A stretch of DNA of 64,000 nt. It comes from Galactobacter caseinivorans. Its GTDB lineage: Bacteria; Actinomycetota; Actinomycetes; Actinomycetales; Micrococcaceae. Below, in pieces: positions 26,209 through 34,864 of this stretch (position 1 is the first letter of the stretch; every line of letters begins with the position of its first letter). The stretch spans positions 248,001-312,000 of the forward strand of contig NZ_QQXL01000002.1 in NCBI RefSeq assembly GCF_003640665.1, given 5' to 3'. The notes beneath the pieces were generated by a model. That model had not been told where the DNA came from. It ran no database searches and saw nothing but the letters and a program-made list of their open reading frames with translations. A program made the translations under genes and the position numbers.

Positions 26209-26525
26209 GGCAGCGGCTTCTCTCTGTCGATTCCCACTCCAACCCGATGCTTCGGGCGGATCAGGCGCGCCGGGCCCTTGCGAGAACTCGTCGCGCGCCG
26301 TCGCCCGAGTACATCACGCCGTCGAGTTTCTACTCGTTGTGAGTAGGGCCGTGGGCAGGTCGATGAAGACCGTGAGCAGCCCCCTTTTGGGGTGATCGGT
26401 AAAGCGCCGATAATCTACATTATGTCAACTAGGCCGTTCGGGACCACTCCTCTTCCCACGAATGCTGACTGCACATCGCGGTGTACCCCGTGGCGCCAGA
26501 TGAGCGCGCACGTAAGGTGGCGTGC
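26209..26525. other. 317-bp intergenic region containing the dif site
   Basis: No gene is supported here. The right half contains an AT-rich island inside otherwise GC-rich DNA, which is the dif candidate at 26403-26430. A short C4-T4-G4 hairpin (about 26382-26392) lies just before it. Confidence 0.7.
26403..26430 (+). other. dif: Candidate chromosome dimer resolution site dif (XerC/XerD)
   Basis: The 28-bp site has the XerCD layout: left arm AGCGCCGATAA, 6-bp centre TCTACA and right arm TTATGTCAACT. Against the Escherichia coli dif, the right (XerD) arm matches at 9 of 11 positions, the left arm at 7 of 11 and the centre at 4 of 6. The inner ATAA...TTAT palindrome is intact. It is intergenic, single in the window and lies where coding-strand bias changes from mostly + to mostly -, as expected at a replication terminus. 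Identity comes from recall of the dif consensus, not from a search. Confidence 0.8.
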
Positions 26526-27272
26526 ATGCAACTGCGCCCACTCGATGTCAACGACCACCCGGGTATGGTCGCTGCCTTTCAAGTAGAGTGCGCGGCCACC
26601 CAGCACGCCCGCCCGGGGCGGGTATCGCAAAGCCAGGACGCGCGCCTGCTGGGTTGGCGTGCCGAGGATGGTTTGCGCAAGCGCCTCATCGGCGCGTGGG
26701 ACGAAGAGACTTTGCTTGGCTTCGCCGCTGGGATGAATGCCACCGACTCCCCTGAAACCACGTGGGTCTTTGTGTGGGTCGCACCGCAACACCAGGCTCG
26801 GGGAATCGGAACCACGTTGGTGCGTGCCATCGAAAACGCCTCAGTGGAATCGACGAACAGCTTTGTTGCCAGCGCCTACAGGCCAACGGCGCAAGAAGTG
26901 GAATGGCTCACCCAGACCTTTGCGCGTCGCCTGGGCTACACACTTGCCACCTCGGAGACCGTGGTGGAGCTGGACTTGGCGCACGCCGACCTTCCAGAGG
27001 CCTCGGCGGCCCGCGGCTACACGATCTCCCCACACCTGAACGGAGTGCCTCTCCCCCATCGAGTCCATCGCGGTGGACCCTGGCGGTGACGTTGCCGCCT
27101 GGACCTGCCTGCTCGTCCCGCCCCACGCCGGCTCGGCACGGTGCGCAGGATCCGCACCAGCAGCGACGATCAGAACGTGTGGATGCGCTCCATTAACGCC
27201 CGGCTCGGCTTTGTGCCGGTGGAGGCGGAGGCGCTTCTGCACAAGCGTCGAGGGCCGGTGGAGCCGCGCTGA
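26526..27272 (+). pseudogene. Broken two-domain GNAT acetyltransferase
   Basis: From ATG 26526 an N-terminal GNAT domain reads well (MQLRPLDVNDHPGM, acetyl-CoA loop VAPQHQARGIGTTLV) up to about 27050, then hits TGA at 27087-27089. A second frame continues as SIAVDPGGDVAAWTCLLVPP (about 27061-27123), and the original frame then resumes as VWMRSINARLGFVPVEAE, ending at TGA 27270-27272. These pieces are consecutive parts of the C-terminal GNAT domain, but the sequence between them is missing. The gene thus has at least two deletions with compensating frame changes. A truncated N-terminal domain (187 aa) could still be made. Confidence 0.72.
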
Positions 27273-27522
27273 GTCGGCAAGGCGCAGTGCCCGACGCCGC
27301 TTGGCTGGGAATAAATCCCGACGTTAGGTTCAATTCCACAAAGGTAAAGAGGTATTGCACTAGGTAGTGGGTGGCCCGCGTTATGGGTAGTCGCAGGGGA
27401 ATACTGAAGTATCTATCCAGGTATCCCAGGGTCATTCCCTCACTACATTCTGCGGTATTGTGATCTAACAGTGTTTGCTCTGGCGGCAAGCGCTTTACCC
27501 CCATTCCCTGAAGGATATTTCT

Positions 27523-28968
27523 ATGCTTATCACTCGTAGACCACGCCGGGGTGTTTTTGCACTGCCGGTCGTCGCGGCGGTGCTGCTCAGCGGGGTCGTC
27601 GTTAGCTCACCCTCGCTGCAGACTCGCGGGGCGCAAACGGCCGCACCGCAGATGGAGCGCGCCGCGGCCATCGTCCTTGACGGCAAGCCCTGGGACCTCA
27701 AACCAGGCGAAACCAGGCGTGGTGATCTGGGCACCTCTACGGGTCACACCACCACCAAGCAGCGCGTGACCTTGAGCAGCGGTCAGGGCATCAGCGTGGA
27801 GGTGCGCCTGCGTGAGAGCACCGCCGGGTACTACGCCGTGCGCCTCTACCAGGCCAAGGACGGTCAGCGCTGGATCAACGCCGAGCGTGTGGTTGCGGGC
27901 AAGCGGGCCACCCTGAAGTCCGTCAAACTCGCCAACGCCCCTGCCACCTCCCAGTCGCTGTGGCTCAGCGCCGAGGTGCAGAATGAGCCCTCCGGCGACC
28001 GGATCTGGGCCTCAGCCTGGGACGCGGCTGGCGCCCGTCCCGCAGAACAGATCTCTCATCTTGACCGCCCGGCACTCCCCCGCGCTGCGCCGGCCAAGAC
28101 CAGCATTCAGGCCACGGCCAACGCCGCGAATACTGGTCCCGTCAAGGTCACCCTCGGCGAGCCCCAGTTCAAGGATGTGGATGAGACCGTCCTGACCCCG
28201 GGCACCTGGGGCTCCCCCGCCTTCCGGACCGACTTCCCCACCGGCGCTGCCAATCCGCTCACCGGATGGACGGTGCGCAATGACACCTACGTGGGCTACG
28301 ACGTGGGCTACGTCAAGGCAAGCAACGTGGAAATCCGCGACGGCGCGGCGATCCTCTCCACGCGCAAGGTGGATACCCCGTGGGTCATGAAAGATGGAGT
28401 CAAGCGCTATTACTCCACCGCATACATGGACACAGACACCACCTTCTCCCAGGCCTATGGCCGCTGGGAGATGCGCGCCAAACTGCCGACCGTGAAGCAG
28501 AAGTCCAAGGGCATTTGGCCCGCGTTCTGGCTGCGCCCCGTGGACAAGGGAACCGGCGAACTGGACATCATGGAGGCGTACGGAACGCCAAAGACGGTGC
28601 ACAACGCCTCTGAAACCAATTCCCTGGCGACAGTTCACTACGGAACCATGGCGGGAGAGAACCGCACCCACACCGTGGGCTTCACTCCCAAGGAGATTGA
28701 CGTCAACGACGGGCGTTTCCACACCTGGACGCTGGAGTGGACCCCCAAGGGCGTGACGTTCTTTGTGGACGGCAAGGCCTACTTCACCCAGCTGCGCGGG
28801 GCCAATCCCACCTGGGATGCCCTGTATCAGTCGGGACGGAAGTACTCCATCCGCCTCAACGTCCAGGCCGGCAGCGAATACGCGGGCCAGCCCAATGACA
28901 AGGACACGGCTCCCCACACCGAATACGTGGTGGATCACGTGAGGGCCTGGAGCTACAAGGCGGGCTAG
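27523..28968 (+). CDS. Secreted glycoside hydrolase family 16 protein
   Basis: A 481-aa exported enzyme. The signal peptide covers about residues 1-30 (RRPRRGV followed by a hydrophobic core). A Ser/Thr-rich N-terminal module of about 170 residues of unknown type precedes the GH16 jelly-roll (about 225-480). The catalytic motif ELDIME spans Glu346-Asp348-Glu351, so the nucleophile and acid/base are intact. GH16 enzymes cut beta-1,3/1,4-glucans or galactans; the precise substrate cannot be told. AAGGA lies 7 bases before ATG 27523. The 250 bases upstream are clearly more AT-rich than surrounding DNA. It ends at a strong bidirectional terminator shared with jetC. Confidence 0.88.
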   Translation: MLITRRPRRGVFALPVVAAVLLSGVVVSSPSLQTRGAQTAAPQMERAAAIVLDGKPWDLKPGETRRGDLGTSTGHTTTKQRVTLSSGQGISVEVRLRESTAGYYAVRLYQAKDGQRWINAERVVAGKRATLKSVKLANAPATSQSLWLSAEVQNEPSGDRIWASAWDAAGARPAEQISHLDRPALPRAAPAKTSIQATANAANTGPVKVTLGEPQFKDVDETVLTPGTWGSPAFRTDFPTGAANPLTGWTVRNDTYVGYDVGYVKASNVEIRDGAAILSTRKVDTPWVMKDGVKRYYSTAYMDTDTTFSQAYGRWEMRAKLPTVKQKSKGIWPAFWLRPVDKGTGELDIMEAYGTPKTVHNASETNSLATVHYGTMAGENRTHTVGFTPKEIDVNDGRFHTWTLEWTPKGVTFFVDGKAYFTQLRGANPTWDALYQSGRKYSIRLNVQAGSEYAGQPNDKDTAPHTEYVVDHVRAWSYKAG

Positions 28969-28984
28969 GACCGCCGTGACCCCA

Positions 28985-29025
28985 AAAAAGGGGGGGCAGC
29001 GCCATGCGGCGCTGCCCCCCTTTTT
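28985..29025. terminator. Bidirectional intrinsic terminator between GH16 gene and jetC
   Basis: A-tract, G-run and CAGCGCC pair with GGCGCTG, C-run and T-tract around an ATGC loop, giving about 18 base pairs. With A-runs on one side and T-runs on the other it can end transcription from both convergent genes. Confidence 0.93.
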
Positions 29026-29030
29026 AGCTG

Positions 29031-29078
29031 TGCCTCGACCGGTGCCTCGACCGGTGCCTCGACCTGTGCCTAGACCGC
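29031..29078. repeat. 12-bp tandem repeats at the jetC stop codon
   Basis: Three near-identical copies of TGCCTCGACCGG (29031-29066) are followed by a diverged fourth copy (29067-29078) that contains the jetC stop codon. The array occupies the place where jetD would be expected. Confidence 0.8.
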
Positions 29079-32000
29079 CGGCTCTGCGTCCCTGAATGGG
29101 GTGACAAAGGAATAGCCCGTCACCTGGTTCTTCGTCACGGACAGGTTCAGGTCCATGTGCGGTTCAAGGGCGGTGACCTTATCCAAGGGGGCGCCGATCA
29201 CCAGCTGGAAGCCCAGGCCGATCCACGCTTGGACTGCGCGCCCGGCAAACTCGCTGTCAGACTTCACAAAGCCCTCATCGAGGAACACGGGTGCAAAGCG
29301 CGGACGGGTGCGGGTCTCGTCGCCCAGTTGGTAGCGCAACGCGGAGCCCACAATGAAGGCCACCAGCTCCTGGGACTCGCCACCGCTCTTGCCACCAAGG
29401 GAGGCGTAGGAGCTAATGACGTTTCCGGCCGGCCCCAGCCGCGCCGCCGTCATCTCCAGGTGCTTGCGCACATCCAGGAGCTCATCGCGGCGGGCGGCAC
29501 CCTTCCCTTCGGTCTGGGCCAGCAGGCCCATGAACTCGCGCAGGCGCTCAAAGCGCTGCTCGGACTCCGCCTCGCTCCACTCGCTCGCCACATCAGAGGA
29601 GAGCTCGCGCAAGCGGCGCCGGAAGCTCACGAGGGCCTCTGGTGCCAGGCGGCGGACCTCAATGCGCAGCCTGTCCCCCTGCGGGCCAAACGGAAGCGAC
29701 TCAAGGATCTGATTGACCGGCTCCAGGCGCTCCTCGATGTCCGCCATGGATGCGTCATAGGCATCGTGGAGCAGCTTCAGGTCGTTGCCGCTCCAGTTCT
29801 GGAAGCGACGGCTGAAGACCTGGCGGCGTTCAAAGAGGCCGTGGCGCTTGATCTCCTCTGAGATCCCCCTGAACTCCTCATAGGACTCCACGCCTGCGCC
29901 GCGGTTGGGATCCGGCCAGCGCTGGTTGAAGTGGGCAAAGGTACCCTCCAGCGCCTCGCGGGCCGCGTCCGCCGCCTTGCGTTCCCTGGCTGCCCGCTCA
30001 TCCAGCTCGTGGCGCAGAGCGCGCACCACCTTGGCCAAACCTCGGTGATCCACCTCGTCGTCGCGCTCGCGCAGCAGCACATCCAGGTGGTCGTGATCAT
30101 CCTGATCCAGTTCCACCCCCGCCTCATGGCGCAGCTGCTCAATCCCGTCGCTGACCTGGTCCTGGCGGTCCGTGAGAGCGGACCACGCCGCCTCCAGGTC
30201 GCGCTCGTGGTCGCGGGCGCGCACCAGCTCCTCGCGCGCCGTCTCCAGCTCGGCGCTGATGCCCTGCTCACGCTGGCGCAGCGCACCCAGGAGGTCAGAC
30301 TTCTCTAGCAGTTCATCCAGCTGGGCGCTCAGGGACTCCACCTGCGCCTGGGCTGCAGCGGTATCCACCTGCTCCCAGCGCACCGTGGCCAGCGCCGTGA
30401 AGGCATCGCAACGCGAGCGCAGCGAGGCCAGCTGCACGCCAATGGCGGCGCGCACGTCCTCGTGTTCACCCAGGCGGGCCGTCAGAGACTCAGCCTCTTG
30501 CTCAATCTCCCGGCGCCGGTCGGCATTGGAGAAACCAAGGATGTCCTGCTGTCCACGGGACCTGCCGTGCGCTCCCCCAGAACCACGCGAGGTCTGCCCC
30601 TGCGGGGTCACCTTGGGCAGCTCGCCACCTAGCTCGGCGGCGGTGTCCACACAGAGATGATCCACGCCCGGGCGCGTGACCCGTTCGGCGACCCAGGCGG
30701 AGAACGGTGAGTCCTTCAAGATGAGCTTGCCGGAGACCATGCCCGAGTCCTGGGGAAGGCGCAGGGTGGCGCTCAGGTCCACGCCCTCAAAACTGACTCG
30801 CGTCTCGAGGCGCAGGGAATCGATGCTCTCGCGGATCTGCTGCTGGCGGCGGGCGTCCATCAGCAGCGTCAGCCCGACGCCGCGCAGCGTCACCTCTGCA
30901 GCGTGCCGCCAGCTCGCGTGTTCCGGCGCGATATCTAGCAACTCAGCCGCGAAGGGAAGGTCCTCCGCGCGCAAACCGCAGGCCTCGGCAATCTGGCGGC
31001 GAGCAGCGTCGTGCCCTACCGGAACGCGGCCGTCGCGTGAACGCAACGACTCGTGTTCCGCCTGTAACTCGGCCCGCCGGGCCTTGAGCAACGGCGCGGC
31101 CTCCACCTGAGCGTCGCGCTCGGCACCCAGGGCGGCCTCCCGCTCCGGCGCGGCGGCCAGGAAATCTGCGCCCTGCGCCTGCAGCGAGGCGAGGGCGGCC
31201 GCGTTGTCGCATTCCATGCCGAGCGAGCGGCTGAGCCGGTCCAGATCGTGGCGCGCGTGCTCAATCCGCTCGGCACGCGAACGGGCCTCGTCCAGGCGCG
31301 AGGTCAACAGGTCAAGGGCCCCGCCACCCTCCGCCCGCTGGCGTTCCTGCACCTGCGCCAACTCCGAGGCAAGAGTGGCGGTGTTCTCCTTGGCGAGCAC
31401 CAGGCGTGAGCGCGTGGCGGTGCGATCCCGGCGGTTGGCCTCCTCTGCCTCCCCCAGCAACCTCTGCTCCACGAGCAGAGCCCACAGGGAGAACGGGGTC
31501 TGGCCGCCCTCCTTGGCCAGCCCAAAGGTGTCCAGACGCCTGGCCCGTTCGTGCGACTCAAGGTAGGCCGCATGCAGCGCGTCGATGCGCTCCAGGGCGT
31601 GCACCTTGGCGCCGTCCGTCTCCAGGTCCTCATAGGCCTGGTTCAGGCTGCGGAACTGTTCCAGGGCGCGGTCTGCCACGGCAAAGGTCTGGGGCTCCTC
31701 CAGCACCATCTGCTTATACAAGCTGTCAACGGTCTTGACCTGGTACCCGGCCTGGATCCGCGCCAGCAGGCGCAGGGCGTTGTCTCCCCCGCCGTTGGCC
31801 CCGATGCCAAGGCGAGTGGTGAGCGCATCGGTGAACTTGAGGTCAGTGTCGTGATAGCTCAGCCCAGCGAAGCGTGCGCGCAGGCTGCGCGGATCAAAGC
31901 GGCGCTCGGCAAACTCCTCCAACTCGGAGAGGTCAAGCGCGCCACCCAGGGTGAACTTGCGGGCCAGAACGTCGGTGGAGCGAGTGGCCCCGGCCGCGGC

Positions 32001-32429
32001 GTAGTAGACGCGCAGCGCGGTGAATAGCCGGCCCCGATCATCAACAAAGGTCATGGCGAGGGCGCCCCACACCGGGGTCTTCTCACCGCGCAACACCTCA
32101 TCGGTGAGCGCCTCGCCGTCGCGGGCGGAGTCACGCTTGCCACGCAGGTAGGAGAGCACGTTGCGCTGGTCCACGCCGCGGGCCCTGCCCTGCGTTGCGT
32201 CATTGGACGCGCCGTTGAACGGAACGGTACTGGGCATCATGAGCGCAAGGTAGGCATCAAGCAAGGTGGACTTGCCGGTGCCAGAGGCCCCGGAAAGCAG
32301 GGTGCTTCCGGGGGCAAACTCCACCACGTGATGGCCGTGGAAGCCGCCCCAGTTCACCATCTGCAGGCTCTGCGCCTTCCACTGCATGGTGCCCTCTGAG
32401 TAGCCGGGAAACATCGGGATCTCGCTCAT
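29070..32429 (-). CDS. jetC: JetC/MksB SMC-like ATPase
   Basis: The SMC-type motor subunit (1119 aa) of the MksBEF/Wadjet complex. Walker A GASGTGKST lies at 47-55. Long coiled-coil arms surround a hinge-like region in the middle (about 480-650). The ABC signature SGGES is at 1015-1019 and Walker B FLDE ends at Asp1051-Glu1052. All ATPase motifs are present, so the protein is probably active. In type I Wadjet, JetABC extrudes DNA loops and passes small circular DNA to the nuclease JetD. Start ATG 32429 overlaps jetB by 4 bases. No jetD follows; instead there are tandem repeats and a terminator. Confidence 0.92.
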   Translation of the reverse strand: MSEIPMFPGYSEGTMQWKAQSLQMVNWGGFHGHHVVEFAPGSTLLSGASGTGKSTLLDAYLALMMPSTVPFNGASNDATQGRARGVDQRNVLSYLRGKRDSARDGEALTDEVLRGEKTPVWGALAMTFVDDRGRLFTALRVYYAAAGATRSTDVLARKFTLGGALDLSELEEFAERRFDPRSLRARFAGLSYHDTDLKFTDALTTRLGIGANGGGDNALRLLARIQAGYQVKTVDSLYKQMVLEEPQTFAVADRALEQFRSLNQAYEDLETDGAKVHALERIDALHAAYLESHERARRLDTFGLAKEGGQTPFSLWALLVEQRLLGEAEEANRRDRTATRSRLVLAKENTATLASELAQVQERQRAEGGGALDLLTSRLDEARSRAERIEHARHDLDRLSRSLGMECDNAAALASLQAQGADFLAAAPEREAALGAERDAQVEAAPLLKARRAELQAEHESLRSRDGRVPVGHDAARRQIAEACGLRAEDLPFAAELLDIAPEHASWRHAAEVTLRGVGLTLLMDARRQQQIRESIDSLRLETRVSFEGVDLSATLRLPQDSGMVSGKLILKDSPFSAWVAERVTRPGVDHLCVDTAAELGGELPKVTPQGQTSRGSGGAHGRSRGQQDILGFSNADRRREIEQEAESLTARLGEHEDVRAAIGVQLASLRSRCDAFTALATVRWEQVDTAAAQAQVESLSAQLDELLEKSDLLGALRQREQGISAELETAREELVRARDHERDLEAAWSALTDRQDQVSDGIEQLRHEAGVELDQDDHDHLDVLLRERDDEVDHRGLAKVVRALRHELDERAARERKAADAAREALEGTFAHFNQRWPDPNRGAGVESYEEFRGISEEIKRHGLFERRQVFSRRFQNWSGNDLKLLHDAYDASMADIEERLEPVNQILESLPFGPQGDRLRIEVRRLAPEALVSFRRRLRELSSDVASEWSEAESEQRFERLREFMGLLAQTEGKGAARRDELLDVRKHLEMTAARLGPAGNVISSYASLGGKSGGESQELVAFIVGSALRYQLGDETRTRPRFAPVFLDEGFVKSDSEFAGRAVQAWIGLGFQLVIGAPLDKVTALEPHMDLNLSVTKNQVTGYSFVTPFRDAEPAV

Positions 32430-33163
32430 GCGGGGTTCTCCTCACTTGCGCTCTCCCCGGCCAGCCCGGGCCGGTTGAGTTCCATCAGACGTCTCACGAG
32501 CTCCTCCAGCCTGGGAAGCGGCAGGATCACCTCGATCACGTCGGTGATCTCGAAGCGGTCTTCCTCTGCGCCGCTGACCAACACGCCAGCGGCGCGCAGT
32601 GACTCCACGGCGGTGTGCGCGCGGGCTTGATCCCCTGACACGTCCCCGGCGTGGGCGGGCCTAAAGCGCTCCACCGCATCCAGGCAATCCTGCAGGTCAA
32701 CGAAGACCCGCGCGCTCCCGGCCGAGCGCTCCGCCAGGTGGCGTTGGCGCAGCTGGACCAACAGCACCGTGGCCTCGCGGGAATACGCCGTGTCACGGAG
32801 CAGGGCCGGGAAGGCCCCGCCGCCCTCGCCGCGGATTTGCGTCTTGTAGGCCACGCCGCGCTCGTCGTCGATGACCAACTCAAGGAAGAGGTCATGCAGG
32901 CGGGAGGAGAGCAGCCGCCTGCTGGGACCGGACAGCGTGGCAAATTCGCGCGGGTGGCGCTCCACCGTGATGACCTGGTGGCGCAGCAGCTCCACGAGGG
33001 CGCGGCGTTCCGGCAGGGTCAGCGTGCCCTCATCGCCCTCATAGATGGACAGGCTGGAGGCGGAGTGATCCTCAATGCCAGAACCCGCCTCGTGGGCGGC
33101 TGCGGTCTCCAGCGGATCCGCCGCCTCCGCAAAGCGATCGCTACCGCGGTGCTCGGCACTCAT
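32426..33163 (-). CDS. jetB: JetB/MksE (DUF4194) subunit
   Basis: A 245-aa protein of the DUF4194 family, the KITE-type (MukE/MksE-like) winged-helix dimer that binds the kleisin and the SMC heads. Recognisable features are LPERRALVELLRHQVIT near the start, the mid-section LHDLFLELVIDDERGVAYKTQI, and SRE-ATVLLVQLRQR. The N-terminal 45 residues are acidic and variable. It overlaps jetA by 4 bases upstream and jetC by 4 bases downstream, so the three subunits should be made in coordinated amounts. Confidence 0.88.
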   Translation of the reverse strand: MSAEHRGSDRFAEAADPLETAAAHEAGSGIEDHSASSLSIYEGDEGTLTLPERRALVELLRHQVITVERHPREFATLSGPSRRLLSSRLHDLFLELVIDDERGVAYKTQIRGEGGGAFPALLRDTAYSREATVLLVQLRQRHLAERSAGSARVFVDLQDCLDAVERFRPAHAGDVSGDQARAHTAVESLRAAGVLVSGAEEDRFEITDVIEVILPLPRLEELVRRLMELNRPGLAGESASEENPA

Positions 33164-34776
33164 CCGTTGTCCTCTTCCTTCTCCTGCTGGCTCCCTTGAG
33201 GCGCCGTGGTGCTGTGTGGGCTGGTGCGTGGGCTGTTGCGTGGGCGGTTGTGCGGGCCTGGATCGGCGAGTTCTAGGTGCGGGATGCTCAAGGTGCGCAA
33301 GCTCCCGTCGGGGCGCTGCGCCGTCACGACGTCGAACTGCCCGCCGCCCCCTTCTGGGTCAAGGCCCCACTCCGCCGCCAACTCCATGAGGCCATAGAGT
33401 TCCACCGGGCGTCTGAGGTGCTCCGGGAGGGTATTGAAGGCCTCTCCGAGGCTGGCGCTCTGCCCCGCGTCTAGGGAGCCAAGGACGCCCTGTCGCACCT
33501 CGCGCAGCAGCGGACCGCCGTAGCGGCGGACGTCGCTCAGGCTCAGCGGCTCGGGGGCTTCGTCCAGCACGTGCGCCAGTGGTTCGGCGGGAGGCGGTGG
33601 TACCGGGTCGTGGAGGCGAAGGCGCAGGTGCGCCAACTCGGCGCGAGCCGGCATGCGCTCAAGTGAGACGGCGTCGCGCGGACGGGCCGTCTGCATCCAC
33701 AGCGCCAACTCCTGTTGCAAGCGGTGCAGGACCTGGCTCACCCGCCGATCCGCCGCGGCGTCCGCGCTGGAGAGGTAGTCGGCCAAGGAACGCGAGGCCT
33801 TGTGTTGCCTGCTTTGCACGTCGTAGAGGCCGCGGCGCAGCACCGAGGCAGCGCCAAGGAACTCCGAGCGCGCCTTGGGGCTCAGGTTCGCGGCGAAGGG
33901 GTGCTCAAGGATGGTGCGCAGATCCTCGCGGAAACGCGCCAACAGGGCGTCGTCGTTCAGGATGCGCAGCGCGCCCTCAAAGGCCCGCCCCTCATCGGTG
34001 GCGGTCATGAGGTGCTCGCTGGCCTCGAGGTACGCATCGAGCACCTCGCCCTTGGGGCGGTCATCGCGGCGGAAGTCGTTGATCATCTTGCGGTGGATGC
34101 GTTCAAGGGACTCTTCCACGCGGCGGAAGTCACCGGGGAGCTGGGCCAGCAGGTCGGTGACGTCGGCGTAGCCGGTGCCCATGCTCTCCTCGTCCGCGCG
34201 GGACATGGCCCCGCCTGCGGCCAACCGCTCCAGCTCTGCGCCGAGGGCATCAATCTGCGCCTGCAGTCCGGCCATGCGGGCCTGCCGATCCGGGTTGGCC
34301 TCAGAGGCCCAGCGGCGGGCTGCATCAAGGATGGTGGTGAGGCGGGACTCGCTCAGCAGCGCACGCTCGCTGGTCAGGCCGCCCATGACCCGGTCAGCGA
34401 CCAGGGCGTGGCTGGTGCGCTCGTAGGCCTCGCCGCCGTCCTCGGTCGGGATGCGGGTCAGCCATTGTTCGTGGGTCCAAGACAGGCACAGGGTGCGGCC
34501 GGTGGCATGTGGAGGGACCTCGTGGCCCAGCTCCCGCAGCTCCTCCAGGTAGGAGTCCACCTGGGAGTGCAGCCGCTCGGCACGCACCGCTCCCCCGCGC
34601 GCTCCAAAGGTCAGGCGAAAGACGCCAAGGACCAGGGCGGACCACTTGTGATTGATGAGGTTCAGGGCCGGCCCGCGGGCCGCCTGCCCCAGGCGGTGCA
34701 TCTCCGCCGCGAGATCACTCACCGCGCGCCCATCCAGGAGGGAGTATCGCCACGCCTTTTCACCACGCGCATCCAT
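33160..34776 (-). CDS. jetA: JetA/MksF (DUF3375) kleisin-like subunit
   Basis: A 538-aa member of the DUF3375 family, the kleisin of Wadjet/MksBEF. Typical stretches are ALNLINHKWSALVLGVFRLTF near the N-terminus, THEQWLTRIP, the helical region ending in IHRKMINDFRRDDRPKGEVL, and the C-terminal winged-helix part PVELYGLMELAAEWGL. The last 40 residues are Pro/Thr/Gln-rich. It is first in the jetABC operon. AAAGG lies immediately before ATG 34776, an unusually short distance. An imperfect 11-bp inverted repeat lies 18-48 bases upstream. Confidence 0.88.
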   Translation of the reverse strand: MDARGEKAWRYSLLDGRAVSDLAAEMHRLGQAARGPALNLINHKWSALVLGVFRLTFGARGGAVRAERLHSQVDSYLEELRELGHEVPPHATGRTLCLSWTHEQWLTRIPTEDGGEAYERTSHALVADRVMGGLTSERALLSESRLTTILDAARRWASEANPDRQARMAGLQAQIDALGAELERLAAGGAMSRADEESMGTGYADVTDLLAQLPGDFRRVEESLERIHRKMINDFRRDDRPKGEVLDAYLEASEHLMTATDEGRAFEGALRILNDDALLARFREDLRTILEHPFAANLSPKARSEFLGAASVLRRGLYDVQSRQHKASRSLADYLSSADAAADRRVSQVLHRLQQELALWMQTARPRDAVSLERMPARAELAHLRLRLHDPVPPPPAEPLAHVLDEAPEPLSLSDVRRYGGPLLREVRQGVLGSLDAGQSASLGEAFNTLPEHLRRPVELYGLMELAAEWGLDPEGGGGQFDVVTAQRPDGSLRTLSIPHLELADPGPHNRPRNSPRTSPHSTTAPQGSQQEKEEDNG

Positions 34777-34793
34777 CCTTTGATCTGGAATTT

Positions 34794-34824
34794 CTTGGGG
34801 ACGCCTCGCAAACGCGCCCCCAAG
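34794..34824. promoter_or_regulatory. Inverted repeat between jetA and the YedI-like gene
   Basis: CTTGGGGACGC (34794-34804) and GCGCCCCCAAG (34814-34824) are complementary at 10 of 11 positions with a 9-base spacer. It lies between divergent starts, so it cannot be a terminator for either gene. The position just upstream of jetA suits an operator. Confidence 0.5.
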
Positions 34825-34858
34825 AGCATATCGGCATGGGCCGGGGCGGTGTGCACCT

Positions 34859-34864
34859 TAGGAT
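34859..34864 (+). promoter_or_regulatory. Candidate -10 for leaderless YedI-like mRNA
   Basis: TAGGAT is followed by 6 bases and then ATG 34871. No independent Shine-Dalgarno sequence is visible. Confidence 0.45.

Noticed and set aside
25232-27272. Prophage or integrated element inserted at dif
   Set aside because: No integrase, phage structural gene or duplicated dif copy was found; the zone is small and mostly decayed host-like genes.
28969-29069. A short or broken jetD after jetC
   Set aside because: Only about 100 bases are available, filled by a terminator and tandem repeats; no Toprim or winged-helix remnants appear in any frame.
29031-29078. CRISPR array
   Set aside because: The 12-bp units are directly adjacent with no spacers.
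32426-34776. MukF/MukE of the enterobacterial MukBEF type
   Set aside because: The kleisin and KITE subunits fit DUF3375 and DUF4194 (MksF/MksE, JetA/JetB) rather than MukF/MukE, and the host is actinobacterial.
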